The notes under the pieces are model-generated. The model saw only the letters and a list, made by a program, of their open reading frames with translations, was not told the DNA's origin and did no database searches. Below are positions 23,011-31,122 of a stretch of DNA of 39,897 bases, piece by piece. Every line of letters begins with the position of its first letter. The first letter of the stretch is position 1. The position numbers and the translations under genes are program-made. The stretch is from Rhodocyclaceae bacterium UBA2271 (GTDB lineage: Bacteria; Pseudomonadota; Gammaproteobacteria; Burkholderiales; Rhodocyclaceae). The stretch covers positions 83,825 through 123,721 of the forward strand of contig DDXB01000064.1 in the NCBI GenBank assembly GCA_002347405.1, in the 5' to 3' direction.

Positions 23011-25068
23011 ATGACCAAACATCCACTCCCCTTTGCCACCAAACGGCTGGCCTTTCTGGTTTCCGCCGTGTTTGCCCTGGCATCCAGCACCGCCAGCCTT
23101 GCCGCCCCCGTGGCAGACAGCAATATGGATTCCGTGCTGAACCTCAGCCTGGAAGAGTTGATGCAGGCGACGGTGACTTCCGCGTCGAAGAAGTCGCAGT
23201 CTCTGGCGGAAATCGCCGGCGCAGTGTTCGTCATCAATGCCGACGACATTCGCCGTTCCGGCGCCACCAATGTCCCCGAGGCATTGCGTCTGGCCCCCGG
23301 CGTGCAGGTGGCCGCCATCGGCCATAACCGCTGGTCGGTCAGCATTCGCGGCTTCAATTCCCGCTTTTCCAACAAGCTGCTGGTCATGGTGGATGGCCGT
23401 GCCATCTACAGCGCGGGCTTTTCCGGCGTGTTCTGGGAGCACAACGACATCCCCCTGAACAATATCGAACGCATCGAGGTGATCCGCGGTCCGGGCGGTT
23501 CCATCTGGGGCGCGAACGCGGTCAATGGCATCATCAACATCATCACCTATTCCGCCAGGGACACTCAGGGCGGGCTGATCAGTGCCGCGGCAGGCAACGA
23601 GTTGCGCGGGGTGGGGCAGGCCCGCTATGGCTGGGCGCTGGACGAAGAAACCCACCTGCGCCTGCATGCCCAGGCAAAATCCGTCGACGCTGGCCAGGCC
23701 GTCGCTGGCGGCGACGGGCCGGACAACTGGAAAAACCAGCAGGCGGGGTTTCGCCTGGATGCCTCGCGCGGCGGCGACAGATACAGCCTGAAAGGCGCCT
23801 TGGGTGATTACCGGGCTAACGACAGGATCACGGCCTTTACCGCCGCTGCCCCCTATGTCGCCAACCTGAACACCGACGGGGCCGGCCAGACCGGCCATCT
23901 GCAGGGCAGGTGGGAGCGCCCAACGGACAACGGCTCGCATTCTCTGCAGGCCTTTGTCGAACATAACGAAAACGATATGGGCGTGATCCGCTATCGGATC
24001 GACACCGTCGATCTGGAATACCAGCAACAGATCACCGGGGAAACACATGACCTCGTCTGGGGGCTGGGTTATCGAACCAGCAAGGATCGGATAAACGCCA
24101 CTCCACACATTTTATTTTCCGATACCGGCAAGTCCTTCAGTTTGTACAGCGCCTTCATCCAGGATGACATCACGCTGGTGCCGGAGCGTTGGCGCCTGAC
24201 CCTGGGCGCCCGCCTCGAACACAACGCCTTCACCGGCCTCGAGGTGCAACCCAACGTCCGCCTGCTGTGGACGCCTACCGCCCAGGACAGCCTCTGGGCC
24301 GCGGTTTCGCGCGCGGTGCGCACGCCTTCGCGCGGCGAGCGCGCATCCACCGTATTCATTGCGCCACCGGTTTTCACTCCCACGCTACCGCCCGTCATGG
24401 TTGCCCCACCCTTAGCCACGGTGGGCGATCCGAACATTGATTCGGAAAAACTCACGGCCCTGGACCTGGGTTGGCGTCGCCAGTGGAGCGCCACCCTGAC
24501 CTCGGATGTCGCGGCCTTCTATTACCGCCATGCCGATTTGCGCGGCGTCCTGCCTCCCGGCCCCACCACCGTGCCGCTGTTTTATAACGGGGCCCCTTAC
24601 CTTCCCGTGGCCATGACCAACACCATCGGCGCTGAGTCCTACGGCCTGGAAGTGGCGGTGGACTGGCTGCCGGCGCCAAACTGGCGCTTGCAGGGGAACA
24701 CCTCCTTGTTCCATATCAATCCTCGCGATCCCTTGCCCGGCGCCACGGGTAGCGAGTTCAGCGATACCACGCCCAGCCACCAGGTCTCGCTGCGCTCGTC
24801 CCTGGACATCACGCCCAAGCTGCAATGGGACGTCTGGCTGCGTCGCGTTGGCAAAATCGTCACCCGTTCTTTCATGACGACGGTCACTCCCGCTTACACC
24901 AGTCTGGACATGCGCCTGGCCTGGAAGGCCAGGCGTGATCTGGAAGTCTCGCTGGTCGGCCAGAACCTGCTGGATTCCAGCCATCCGGAAATCGTCATGG
25001 CGGAGATTCTTTCAGCCCCCGTGAAGATAGAGCGCGGCGTTTACCTGAAGGCCGACTGGCAATTCTGA
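23011..25068 (+). CDS. TonB-dependent outer-membrane receptor 1
   Basis: 685-residue outer-membrane receptor. A signal peptide (to about residue 32, ASLAA) is followed by LNLSLEELMQATVTSASKKS, a segment typical of receptors in this group near the TonB-box position. The plug domain spans about 50-165 (VFVINADDIRRSGATNVPEA, VSIRGFNSRFSNKLLVMVDG, IERIEVIRGPGGSIWGANAV). The beta-barrel runs to a terminal aromatic residue (KADWQF), as required for barrel insertion. The ligand is unknown; no siderophore, cobalamin or sugar genes are nearby. It starts a tight operon with a YfiR-like gene 3 bases after its stop, which suggests a signalling rather than purely nutritional role. Confidence 0.9.
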   Translation: MTKHPLPFATKRLAFLVSAVFALASSTASLAAPVADSNMDSVLNLSLEELMQATVTSASKKSQSLAEIAGAVFVINADDIRRSGATNVPEALRLAPGVQVAAIGHNRWSVSIRGFNSRFSNKLLVMVDGRAIYSAGFSGVFWEHNDIPLNNIERIEVIRGPGGSIWGANAVNGIINIITYSARDTQGGLISAAAGNELRGVGQARYGWALDEETHLRLHAQAKSVDAGQAVAGGDGPDNWKNQQAGFRLDASRGGDRYSLKGALGDYRANDRITAFTAAAPYVANLNTDGAGQTGHLQGRWERPTDNGSHSLQAFVEHNENDMGVIRYRIDTVDLEYQQQITGETHDLVWGLGYRTSKDRINATPHILFSDTGKSFSLYSAFIQDDITLVPERWRLTLGARLEHNAFTGLEVQPNVRLLWTPTAQDSLWAAVSRAVRTPSRGERASTVFIAPPVFTPTLPPVMVAPPLATVGDPNIDSEKLTALDLGWRRQWSATLTSDVAAFYYRHADLRGVLPPGPTTVPLFYNGAPYLPVAMTNTIGAESYGLEVAVDWLPAPNWRLQGNTSLFHINPRDPLPGATGSEFSDTTPSHQVSLRSSLDITPKLQWDVWLRRVGKIVTRSFMTTVTPAYTSLDMRLAWKARRDLEVSLVGQNLLDSSHPEIVMAEILSAPVKIERGVYLKADWQF

Positions 25069-25071
25069 GCA

Positions 25072-25611
25072 ATGTCGCACCTCATCCGCTCCGCCAGTCT
25101 GTGGCTGGTAGCCATCTTTGCTGCCGCGCTGCTGCCGAACACCGCCGCGCAAGCAGATAGCCTCACTGAAGACAGCGTCAAAGCCGGCTTTGTCTTCAAC
25201 TTTACCAAATACGTCGAATGGCCGAAGGCCAAGGCCGGCAACGGGCTGCTGGTTTGCAGCCTGAGCACCCAGACCCTGTCGGGCAAGCTCGAGTCGCTGC
25301 AGGGCCGGCAGGTGCAAGGCCGCGAAATCCGCGTGAGCACAACGACGCGCCCCGGCGAATGGCGCAACTGCGCGGTGCTGTTCATCGCCGCCGCCGAGGC
25401 GCAGCACATCGACGCGGTGCTGCGTGCTACCGCCCAGCATCATGTCTTGACGATCAGCGATGCGCCCGGTTTCGTCCAGGCGGGCGGCATCATCGGGCTG
25501 AAGCTGCGCGCTGGACGCATCGCTTTCGATATCAACCATGGCGCCGCCCGGCAGGCCGGCCTGAATTTGAGCAGCCAGTTGCTGAAGCTGGCCGATGAGG
25601 TATTGCCATGA
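25072..25611 (+). CDS. YfiR-like periplasmic protein 1 (DUF4154)
   Basis: 179 residues with a signal peptide (cleavage near AAQA, residues 24-27). The family hallmark is VKAGFVFNFTKYVEWPKAKA (36-55), and a late FVQAGGIIGLKLRAGRIAFD segment follows. Two cysteines, C62 and C100, are placed like one conserved disulfide pair of YfiR. In Pseudomonas, YfiR is a periplasmic repressor that holds the sensor domain of the diguanylate cyclase YfiN inactive. Here the nearest candidate partner is the CHASE8-like kinase three genes downstream. It overlaps the next gene by ATGA. Confidence 0.87.
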   Translation: MSHLIRSASLWLVAIFAAALLPNTAAQADSLTEDSVKAGFVFNFTKYVEWPKAKAGNGLLVCSLSTQTLSGKLESLQGRQVQGREIRVSTTTRPGEWRNCAVLFIAAAEAQHIDAVLRATAQHHVLTISDAPGFVQAGGIIGLKLRAGRIAFDINHGAARQAGLNLSSQLLKLADEVLP

Positions 25612-27602
25612 AGCGACTTAACCCGCGCCTGACTCTTATTTCGCTGCTGCTGGCCACAGCCGGAGCACCCGCCGCCTGGGCCAAAACCGACCTGACCGCG
25701 CTGAGTCTGGAGCAACTGCTGGAGGTGACGATTGTCGGTGCTTCGAAATACGCGCAGAAACAGGATGAGGTGGCCGCCGCCGCCGTTGTCATCACGCGCA
25801 ACGAAATAAAGGCCTTCGGCTGGCGCACCCTGGACGAAGCCTTGGCCAGCCTGCCCGGCATCCATACCTCCTATGATCGCCAGTACAGCTATATCGGCAC
25901 CCGCGGTTTCGGCGTGCCGGGTGATTTCAACACTCGCATCCTGCTGACCATCAACGGCAATCGCGTCAACGATGTGGTGTACGACGCCGCCATTTCCGGC
26001 CATGACTTTCCGCTCGACCTCGACATGGTCGAGCGCATCGAATTCATTCCCGGGCCGGGGGGGGCGGTGTATGGGCAGAACGCGCTGTTCGGCGTGATTA
26101 ACGTAGTGACGCGCACGGGTGCCAGCGTGAATGGCACCGAAGTGGCGCTGTCTTATCAAGGTCTGGAATCGGCCAGAACCGGGCGTGTTACCTGGGGCAA
26201 ATTACTGGACAACGGGCTTGATGTGCTGGTATCCGCCACCGCCCGCAAGTCGCGCGGCGAAGACCATTTTTACAGCTTCCCAGGTGCCAGCGTCGACTAT
26301 CCCTGGCTGTCCGGCGAAAGTGGTATGGCACGCGGCATGAACGGTATCAAGGGCCAGCAATTGTTTACGCGACTCGCCCGCGGCCCATGGTCCTTTGACC
26401 TCACTTTCGGCGACAACCGCAAGGACGATCCCACCGCACAGTTCTTTTCTGAACCGCTGAAACCGGGGCAATACCAGCGCGATCAACTCCTGCTGACGCA
26501 ATTGCAATACGAGGACAGCTTCATCGACGACACTTTGCGCTTGTCGGGACGACTATTTCTCGGTCAGGCACGTTACAAGGGCTTGTTCTACTATCCCTCG
26601 CCCAATCTATCAACCGGAGCGAGCAACTGGCAGGGCATCGAATTACGTTTGTTGTCGACCCGCTGGGTCGGCCACAAGCTGATGCTGGGACTGGAGATGC
26701 AGGACAACACGCGGCGTGATCAAGCCAATCTGTATCCTGCCGACCCGGCCAGCAATTACCTGCTTCCCGGCTCTGGCTGGCGCGGGGGCATGTTTGTCCA
26801 GGATGAATGGCTCTTGAACAACAATTTGAGCGCTACCCTTGGCTTGCGTTTCGACCGCAACAGCGTCACCGGCAATGCAATGAGCCCGCGTGCCGCGCTG
26901 ATCTGGAAAGCGGCGCCCAGCACCACCATGAAAGCACTGTACGGTCGGGCTCATCGTGCACCCAACGCCTATGAGCGTGACTACGACGACAGGGTGTCCC
27001 AGGTCGCCAACCCGACGCTGGGCGGCGAGGCAGTCGACACGCTGGAACTGGTGCTGGATCAGCGACTAGGCAAGGATCTGAACTTGCGCGGTTCGCTCTA
27101 TCGATGGAATATGCGCGATTTGATCGTGCTAGGAACTGACCCGACCGACCCCAGTCGTACGCAATACCATAACGCGGGAGATGTCGAGGCGACCGGCATC
27201 GAACTCTCCGCCGACAAGACCTGGGACTGGGGCGGTCGTCTGCGTGGCAGCCTGTCCCATCAGGATGTGGCTTACAAAGGCGGTAGCCGACTCGACAACT
27301 CCCCCCAGCGACTCGGCAAACTCAATTTTTCCGGCCCGCTGGCTGGGACCGGGCTGCGCTTCGGCGCCGAGCTTCAATACACCAGCAAGCGCCAGACCCT
27401 TGATGGCACCGATCTGGACGCTTACTGGCTCGCCAACCTGCATCTGGGCACTGATCGATTGGCGCGGGGATTGGAGATATCACTCGGGCTCTATAACCTG
27501 TTCAATCAGCGCTATGCCCATCCGGGTTCTGAAATCAACTGGCAGAACAGCATCCTTCAGGACGGGCGCAGCGCCCGACTGAAAGCGATTTATCATTTCT
27601 GA
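25608..27602 (+). CDS. TonB-dependent outer-membrane receptor 2
   Basis: 664-residue receptor, related in layout to receptor 1 but clearly diverged. The signal peptide ends near AAWA. LTALSLEQLLEVTIVGASKY, the plug (AVVITRNEIKAFGWRTLDEA, TRILLTINGNRVNDVVYDAA, VERIEFIPGPGGAVYGQNAL) and a barrel ending in KAIYHF are all visible. It overlaps the upstream YfiR-like gene by 4 bases and is followed by a second YfiR-like gene 7 bases after its stop. The receptor/YfiR pair is therefore present twice in series. Ligand unknown. Confidence 0.9.
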   Translation: MKRLNPRLTLISLLLATAGAPAAWAKTDLTALSLEQLLEVTIVGASKYAQKQDEVAAAAVVITRNEIKAFGWRTLDEALASLPGIHTSYDRQYSYIGTRGFGVPGDFNTRILLTINGNRVNDVVYDAAISGHDFPLDLDMVERIEFIPGPGGAVYGQNALFGVINVVTRTGASVNGTEVALSYQGLESARTGRVTWGKLLDNGLDVLVSATARKSRGEDHFYSFPGASVDYPWLSGESGMARGMNGIKGQQLFTRLARGPWSFDLTFGDNRKDDPTAQFFSEPLKPGQYQRDQLLLTQLQYEDSFIDDTLRLSGRLFLGQARYKGLFYYPSPNLSTGASNWQGIELRLLSTRWVGHKLMLGLEMQDNTRRDQANLYPADPASNYLLPGSGWRGGMFVQDEWLLNNNLSATLGLRFDRNSVTGNAMSPRAALIWKAAPSTTMKALYGRAHRAPNAYERDYDDRVSQVANPTLGGEAVDTLELVLDQRLGKDLNLRGSLYRWNMRDLIVLGTDPTDPSRTQYHNAGDVEATGIELSADKTWDWGGRLRGSLSHQDVAYKGGSRLDNSPQRLGKLNFSGPLAGTGLRFGAELQYTSKRQTLDGTDLDAYWLANLHLGTDRLARGLEISLGLYNLFNQRYAHPGSEINWQNSILQDGRSARLKAIYHF

Positions 27603-27609
27603 ACCTGAC

Positions 27610-28164
27610 ATGTTTGTTGTCATGATTTTTGCCAAACTGCGATGGGCCCTGCTGCTGGCAATCTGCAGTTTGTTGATGGGTGGCAAGGCACAGGCCGAGT
27701 CCACCGAGGCAGAACTGAAGGCAGCCTTTGTGTATGGCTTTACCAAGTACGTGGAATGGCCAGCAGAAACACTGCAAGCTTCTCCGGAAAGCTTCGAGCT
27801 GTGCCTGCTGGGTGACCGCAATGCTTTTTTTGAGGCATTGAGCGACCTGAAAGGCAAGTCCGTCAAAAACCGCCCGCTGCGCGTGCGCGAGGTAAGCCAC
27901 GCCGACAATTTCAAATCCTGCCAGATTCTGGTGCTGACCGATAACGAGGCAGGGCATTTCGAATCGGTATTGCGCCGCCTGTCCGGTATGCCGTTACTGA
28001 CAGTGAATGGCTCCAGCCGATTTCTTCAGGCGGGTGGTGTGATCAGCCTGGTCTCCGAAGATAACAAGATGCGCTTTGATATCAATCTGGCCGCGGCGCA
28101 GAAAAACAAGCTGGTTTTATCTTCCAATCTCCTCAAGCTGGCACGCCGGGTACTCCAGCCATGA
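27610..28164 (+). CDS. YfiR-like periplasmic protein 2 (DUF4154)
   Basis: 184 residues with an N-terminal signal (cleavage near GGKAQA). It shares AFVYGFTKYVEWPAETLQAS with the first YfiR-like protein, a cysteine pair at C65 and C104, and FLQAGGVISLVSEDNKMRFD near the end. An in-frame ATG at 27622 is an alternative start. Its last codons overlap the start of the hybrid kinase (ATGATG at 28161), so the two are probably made in fixed ratio. It is likely the immediate periplasmic regulator of that kinase (inference from family behaviour and coupling). Confidence 0.87.
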   Translation: MFVVMIFAKLRWALLLAICSLLMGGKAQAESTEAELKAAFVYGFTKYVEWPAETLQASPESFELCLLGDRNAFFEALSDLKGKSVKNRPLRVREVSHADNFKSCQILVLTDNEAGHFESVLRRLSGMPLLTVNGSSRFLQAGGVISLVSEDNKMRFDINLAAAQKNKLVLSSNLLKLARRVLQP

Positions 28165-30986
28165 TGATCGAAGGACTGCGAAATTCGCTGCAGCGGCGCT
28201 TGGTCCTGATGCTGGGCGGCATGTCCCTGCTGGTGCTGGTGCTGGCCTTGCTCAGCTTCGGGGTGACCAGTGTGCTACGCCAGCAGGCCAGCATGATGAC
28301 GCAATTGCATGGATTGGCTCAGGTCCTGGCAGCGAATACCGAGTCGGCGGTGGTGTTCCGTGACAAACCCGCTGCGGTGATCAGCTTGTCCAGCCTGCGC
28401 GAGCGGCGCGAGGTGCTGGCTGCCCGCATTGTGTTGCTCGACGGCCGCGAGTTTGCGGTTTACCCGGAAAACACCCCGCCCCAAACCTTCACCACGCTGG
28501 CACCGCTGGACTTGGAAGCAAAAATGCCGTTTGGCGCCAGTCGCCTGCGCATTGACTGGCCGATGCTGTCGCGGGCCGGCGATGAAAAACTGGGCGATCT
28601 GTCCATGGTGATCGACCTGACTGGAATGTGGGCGCAAATCCGCCAGGGCGTCGTTACCTTGCTGATTCTGGGTTTGGGGGTCTACATACTGGCAGTGCTG
28701 GTGGCGCAGCGCCTGCAGCGGCACATCAGCCAGCCGATCCTCGAATTGGCCGACGCCGCGCGCCGCGTCGCACAAACCCAGCGCTACGACCTGCGCATCG
28801 AACAGACCAGTCACGATGAAATCGGCACCCTGGTCGCCAGCTTCAACAACATGCTGGGTGAAATCGAGGCACGCGACACCCGCTTGCAGGAGCACCAGGA
28901 GCACCTTGAAGACATGGTGGCGGCGCGCACCGCCGAGTTGCGCATCGCCAAGGAGCAGGCCGAGGCAGCCAGCCAGGCCAAAAGCGAGTTTCTGGCCACC
29001 ATGAGCCACGAGATCCGGACGCCGATGAACGGCGTGCTGGGCATGACCGAGCTGTTACTCAATACCCGCCTGGAACAGGCCCAGCGCCATTACGCCGAAG
29101 CGGTCATGCACTCCGGGCAACACCTGCTTGGCATCATCAACAATATTCTCGATTTCTCGAAAATTGAATCCGGCCACATGAATCTGGAACAGGTCGAATT
29201 CAATCTGGGCGGTCTGGTGGAGGAAACCCTGGAAATGTTCGTCCAGCCGGCGGGCATGAAGGGACTGGAGTTGGCCGCGCAGCTTGACCCGCCGGACATG
29301 CCCCTGCTGGTGCGCGGCGATCCGTTCCGGCTGCGCCAGGTGCTGGCAAATCTGATCAACAATGCCATCAAGTTCACGCCGCGGGGCGAGGTCATCGTGC
29401 GGGTCAGCGTGCGTGACGCAGCGGGGACAGACGCGCGGGTTCGTCTGAGCGTGGAGGATTCCGGCATTGGCATCTCCCCCGCGGCCCAGGAGAAGATCTT
29501 CGAACATTTTGCCCAGGCCGATGGCTCCACGACCCGGCAGTTCGGCGGCACCGGCCTGGGTCTGGCCATCTGCAAGCGTCTGGTGGAACTGATGGGCGGC
29601 CGTATCGATGTGGAGAGCTCGCCCGGGACGGGCGCGAAATTCCGGGTCGAACTGGTCCTGCCCAAGGCCACTGGATTAGCTCCCGCTCCGGCGATCAGCC
29701 AGGACTTGTCTGGCGTGCGGGTCCTGGTTGTGGACGACAACCACACCAACCTGGAGATCCTGAATCTGCAGTTGTCCGGCTGGCGGATGCGGGTGAGTTG
29801 CGTTGCAAGCGGCGCGCTGGCCCTGCAGGAGCTGGCGAGCGCCGCACAGTCTGGCGACCCCTTCGAACTGGCCATTCTTGACATGCACATGCCGCACATG
29901 GATGGCCTGCAACTGGCTCAGGCCATCAAGGTACGCGAGGAGCTGAAGGGCACCCGTTTGATCATGCTCACCTCAAGCCACGAGGCTGGCAACTCCCGGG
30001 AGCGGGAACGGGCGGGAATCCTGCGCAGCGTCAGCAAGCCGATTCATCAGGCGGAACTCTACGAGGTGATATGCGGCGCACTGACGATTGATCACGCGAA
30101 CGCCTCGGCAAGCCCATCAGACGTGCCAATCGTGGCCGCGCGCGGTAACGAAGCCAAATTGTGCTGCCGGGTACTGCTGGCCGAGGACAACCCGGTCAAT
30201 CAGCAGGTGGCCGCGGCCATGCTGGTCAGCCTGGGGCTGGAAGTGGACATCGCCAACAATGGCCAGGAAGCGGTGGCCTTGGTACGCAAACAACCGGCCT
30301 GCGACATCATCCTCATGGACTGCCAGATGCCGGTGATGGACGGCTATCAAGCCACCGCCGAGATTCGTGCGCACGAAACCGCCGGCGCCCGGCGCCTGCC
30401 GATCATCGCCCTGACGGCCAACGCCATGGAAGGCGATCGCAACCAGTGCCTGAAGGCGGGCATGGACGACTATCTGGCCAAGCCCTATTCCCTGGATCAG
30501 TTGCGGCAGGTATTGCACCGCTGGCTGGCACCGGATAGTCACGCCAATATCGCCGCAACCCCCGCCATCGCCACCCTGGAGGGTGCGCCGGTTACGGAAG
30601 CAAAGCCTGCGGCTATCGATAGCCGCGTACTGGATCAGTTGCGCAAGCTGGACCCATCCGGCGGACTGGGCTTTGCCCGACGGATCCTGCGGATCTATCT
30701 GGATACCTCGGGCGATGGCGTGCGGGAGGTGGAGCGCGCCATCGCCGCGGGTGACGCCGATTCCCTGCGCCGTGCCGCCCATACCCTCAAATCCAGCACC
30801 GCCAATGTGGGTGCCACGACCCTCGCGGACCGCTTCAAGCAACTCGAGGCATTGGGCAGGGCAGCCAATCTGGAAGGCGCGCCTGCTTTGCTCGACGACA
30901 CGCTGCGGGAATATGGGCGGGCGACACACGAGATTCGTGCATTGCTGGCTGAAGACACATGGCCCAGCAACAAATGCGTATCCTGA
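28161..30986 (+). CDS. CHASE8-like hybrid histidine kinase with two receivers and an HPt domain
   Basis: 941-residue inner-membrane sensor kinase. First membrane helix about 14-38. The periplasmic domain (about 40-160) contains AQVLAANTESAVVFRDKPAA, a CHASE8-like pattern also seen in YfiN. Second helix about 163-184, HAMP about 185-240, short coiled coil. HisKA has H283 in MSHEIRTPMN. The ATPase domain has LINNAIKF, VEDSGIGIS and GGTGLGLAIC. Receiver 1 (about 519-640) has D574, receiver 2 (about 669-790) has D720, and HPt (about 820-925) has H874 in AAHTLKSS. All phosphotransfer residues look intact. The architecture resembles BarA, but the periplasmic domain and neighbours are YfiR-type. In-frame ATGs at 28161 and 28164 are both possible starts. 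Confidence 0.92.
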   Translation: MMIEGLRNSLQRRLVLMLGGMSLLVLVLALLSFGVTSVLRQQASMMTQLHGLAQVLAANTESAVVFRDKPAAVISLSSLRERREVLAARIVLLDGREFAVYPENTPPQTFTTLAPLDLEAKMPFGASRLRIDWPMLSRAGDEKLGDLSMVIDLTGMWAQIRQGVVTLLILGLGVYILAVLVAQRLQRHISQPILELADAARRVAQTQRYDLRIEQTSHDEIGTLVASFNNMLGEIEARDTRLQEHQEHLEDMVAARTAELRIAKEQAEAASQAKSEFLATMSHEIRTPMNGVLGMTELLLNTRLEQAQRHYAEAVMHSGQHLLGIINNILDFSKIESGHMNLEQVEFNLGGLVEETLEMFVQPAGMKGLELAAQLDPPDMPLLVRGDPFRLRQVLANLINNAIKFTPRGEVIVRVSVRDAAGTDARVRLSVEDSGIGISPAAQEKIFEHFAQADGSTTRQFGGTGLGLAICKRLVELMGGRIDVESSPGTGAKFRVELVLPKATGLAPAPAISQDLSGVRVLVVDDNHTNLEILNLQLSGWRMRVSCVASGALALQELASAAQSGDPFELAILDMHMPHMDGLQLAQAIKVREELKGTRLIMLTSSHEAGNSRERERAGILRSVSKPIHQAELYEVICGALTIDHANASASPSDVPIVAARGNEAKLCCRVLLAEDNPVNQQVAAAMLVSLGLEVDIANNGQEAVALVRKQPACDIILMDCQMPVMDGYQATAEIRAHETAGARRLPIIALTANAMEGDRNQCLKAGMDDYLAKPYSLDQLRQVLHRWLAPDSHANIAATPAIATLEGAPVTEAKPAAIDSRVLDQLRKLDPSGGLGFARRILRIYLDTSGDGVREVERAIAAGDADSLRRAAHTLKSSTANVGATTLADRFKQLEALGRAANLEGAPALLDDTLREYGRATHEIRALLAEDTWPSNKCVS

Positions 30987-31075
30987 TCACCGACGATTAG
31001 TTTGCCGCCCGATTAATCACGCAAGCCTTGCCCTTGACGGCTGACTGCGGATTTTCTCTGGCTGCAACGGCCATC
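30959..31075 (+). pseudogene. Remnant of a response-regulator gene with an early stop
   Basis: An ATG at 30959 inside the end of the kinase gene opens MAQQQMRILITDD and then hits TAG at 30998. Read through, the frame continues FAARLITQAL and then GFSLAATA, which fits the first helix and second strand of a receiver domain (RILxxDDxxFAARL.. pattern). After about 31075 the resemblance ends. Overlap with the kinase stop is the usual placing of a cognate regulator. The rest of the domain is missing, so this looks like a decayed or deleted partner gene. Confidence 0.55.
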
Positions 31076-31122
31076 AGCTTTACAATTATCCCTGCCCGGA
31101 CTGGTTTCTTCTTCTTGTAATC

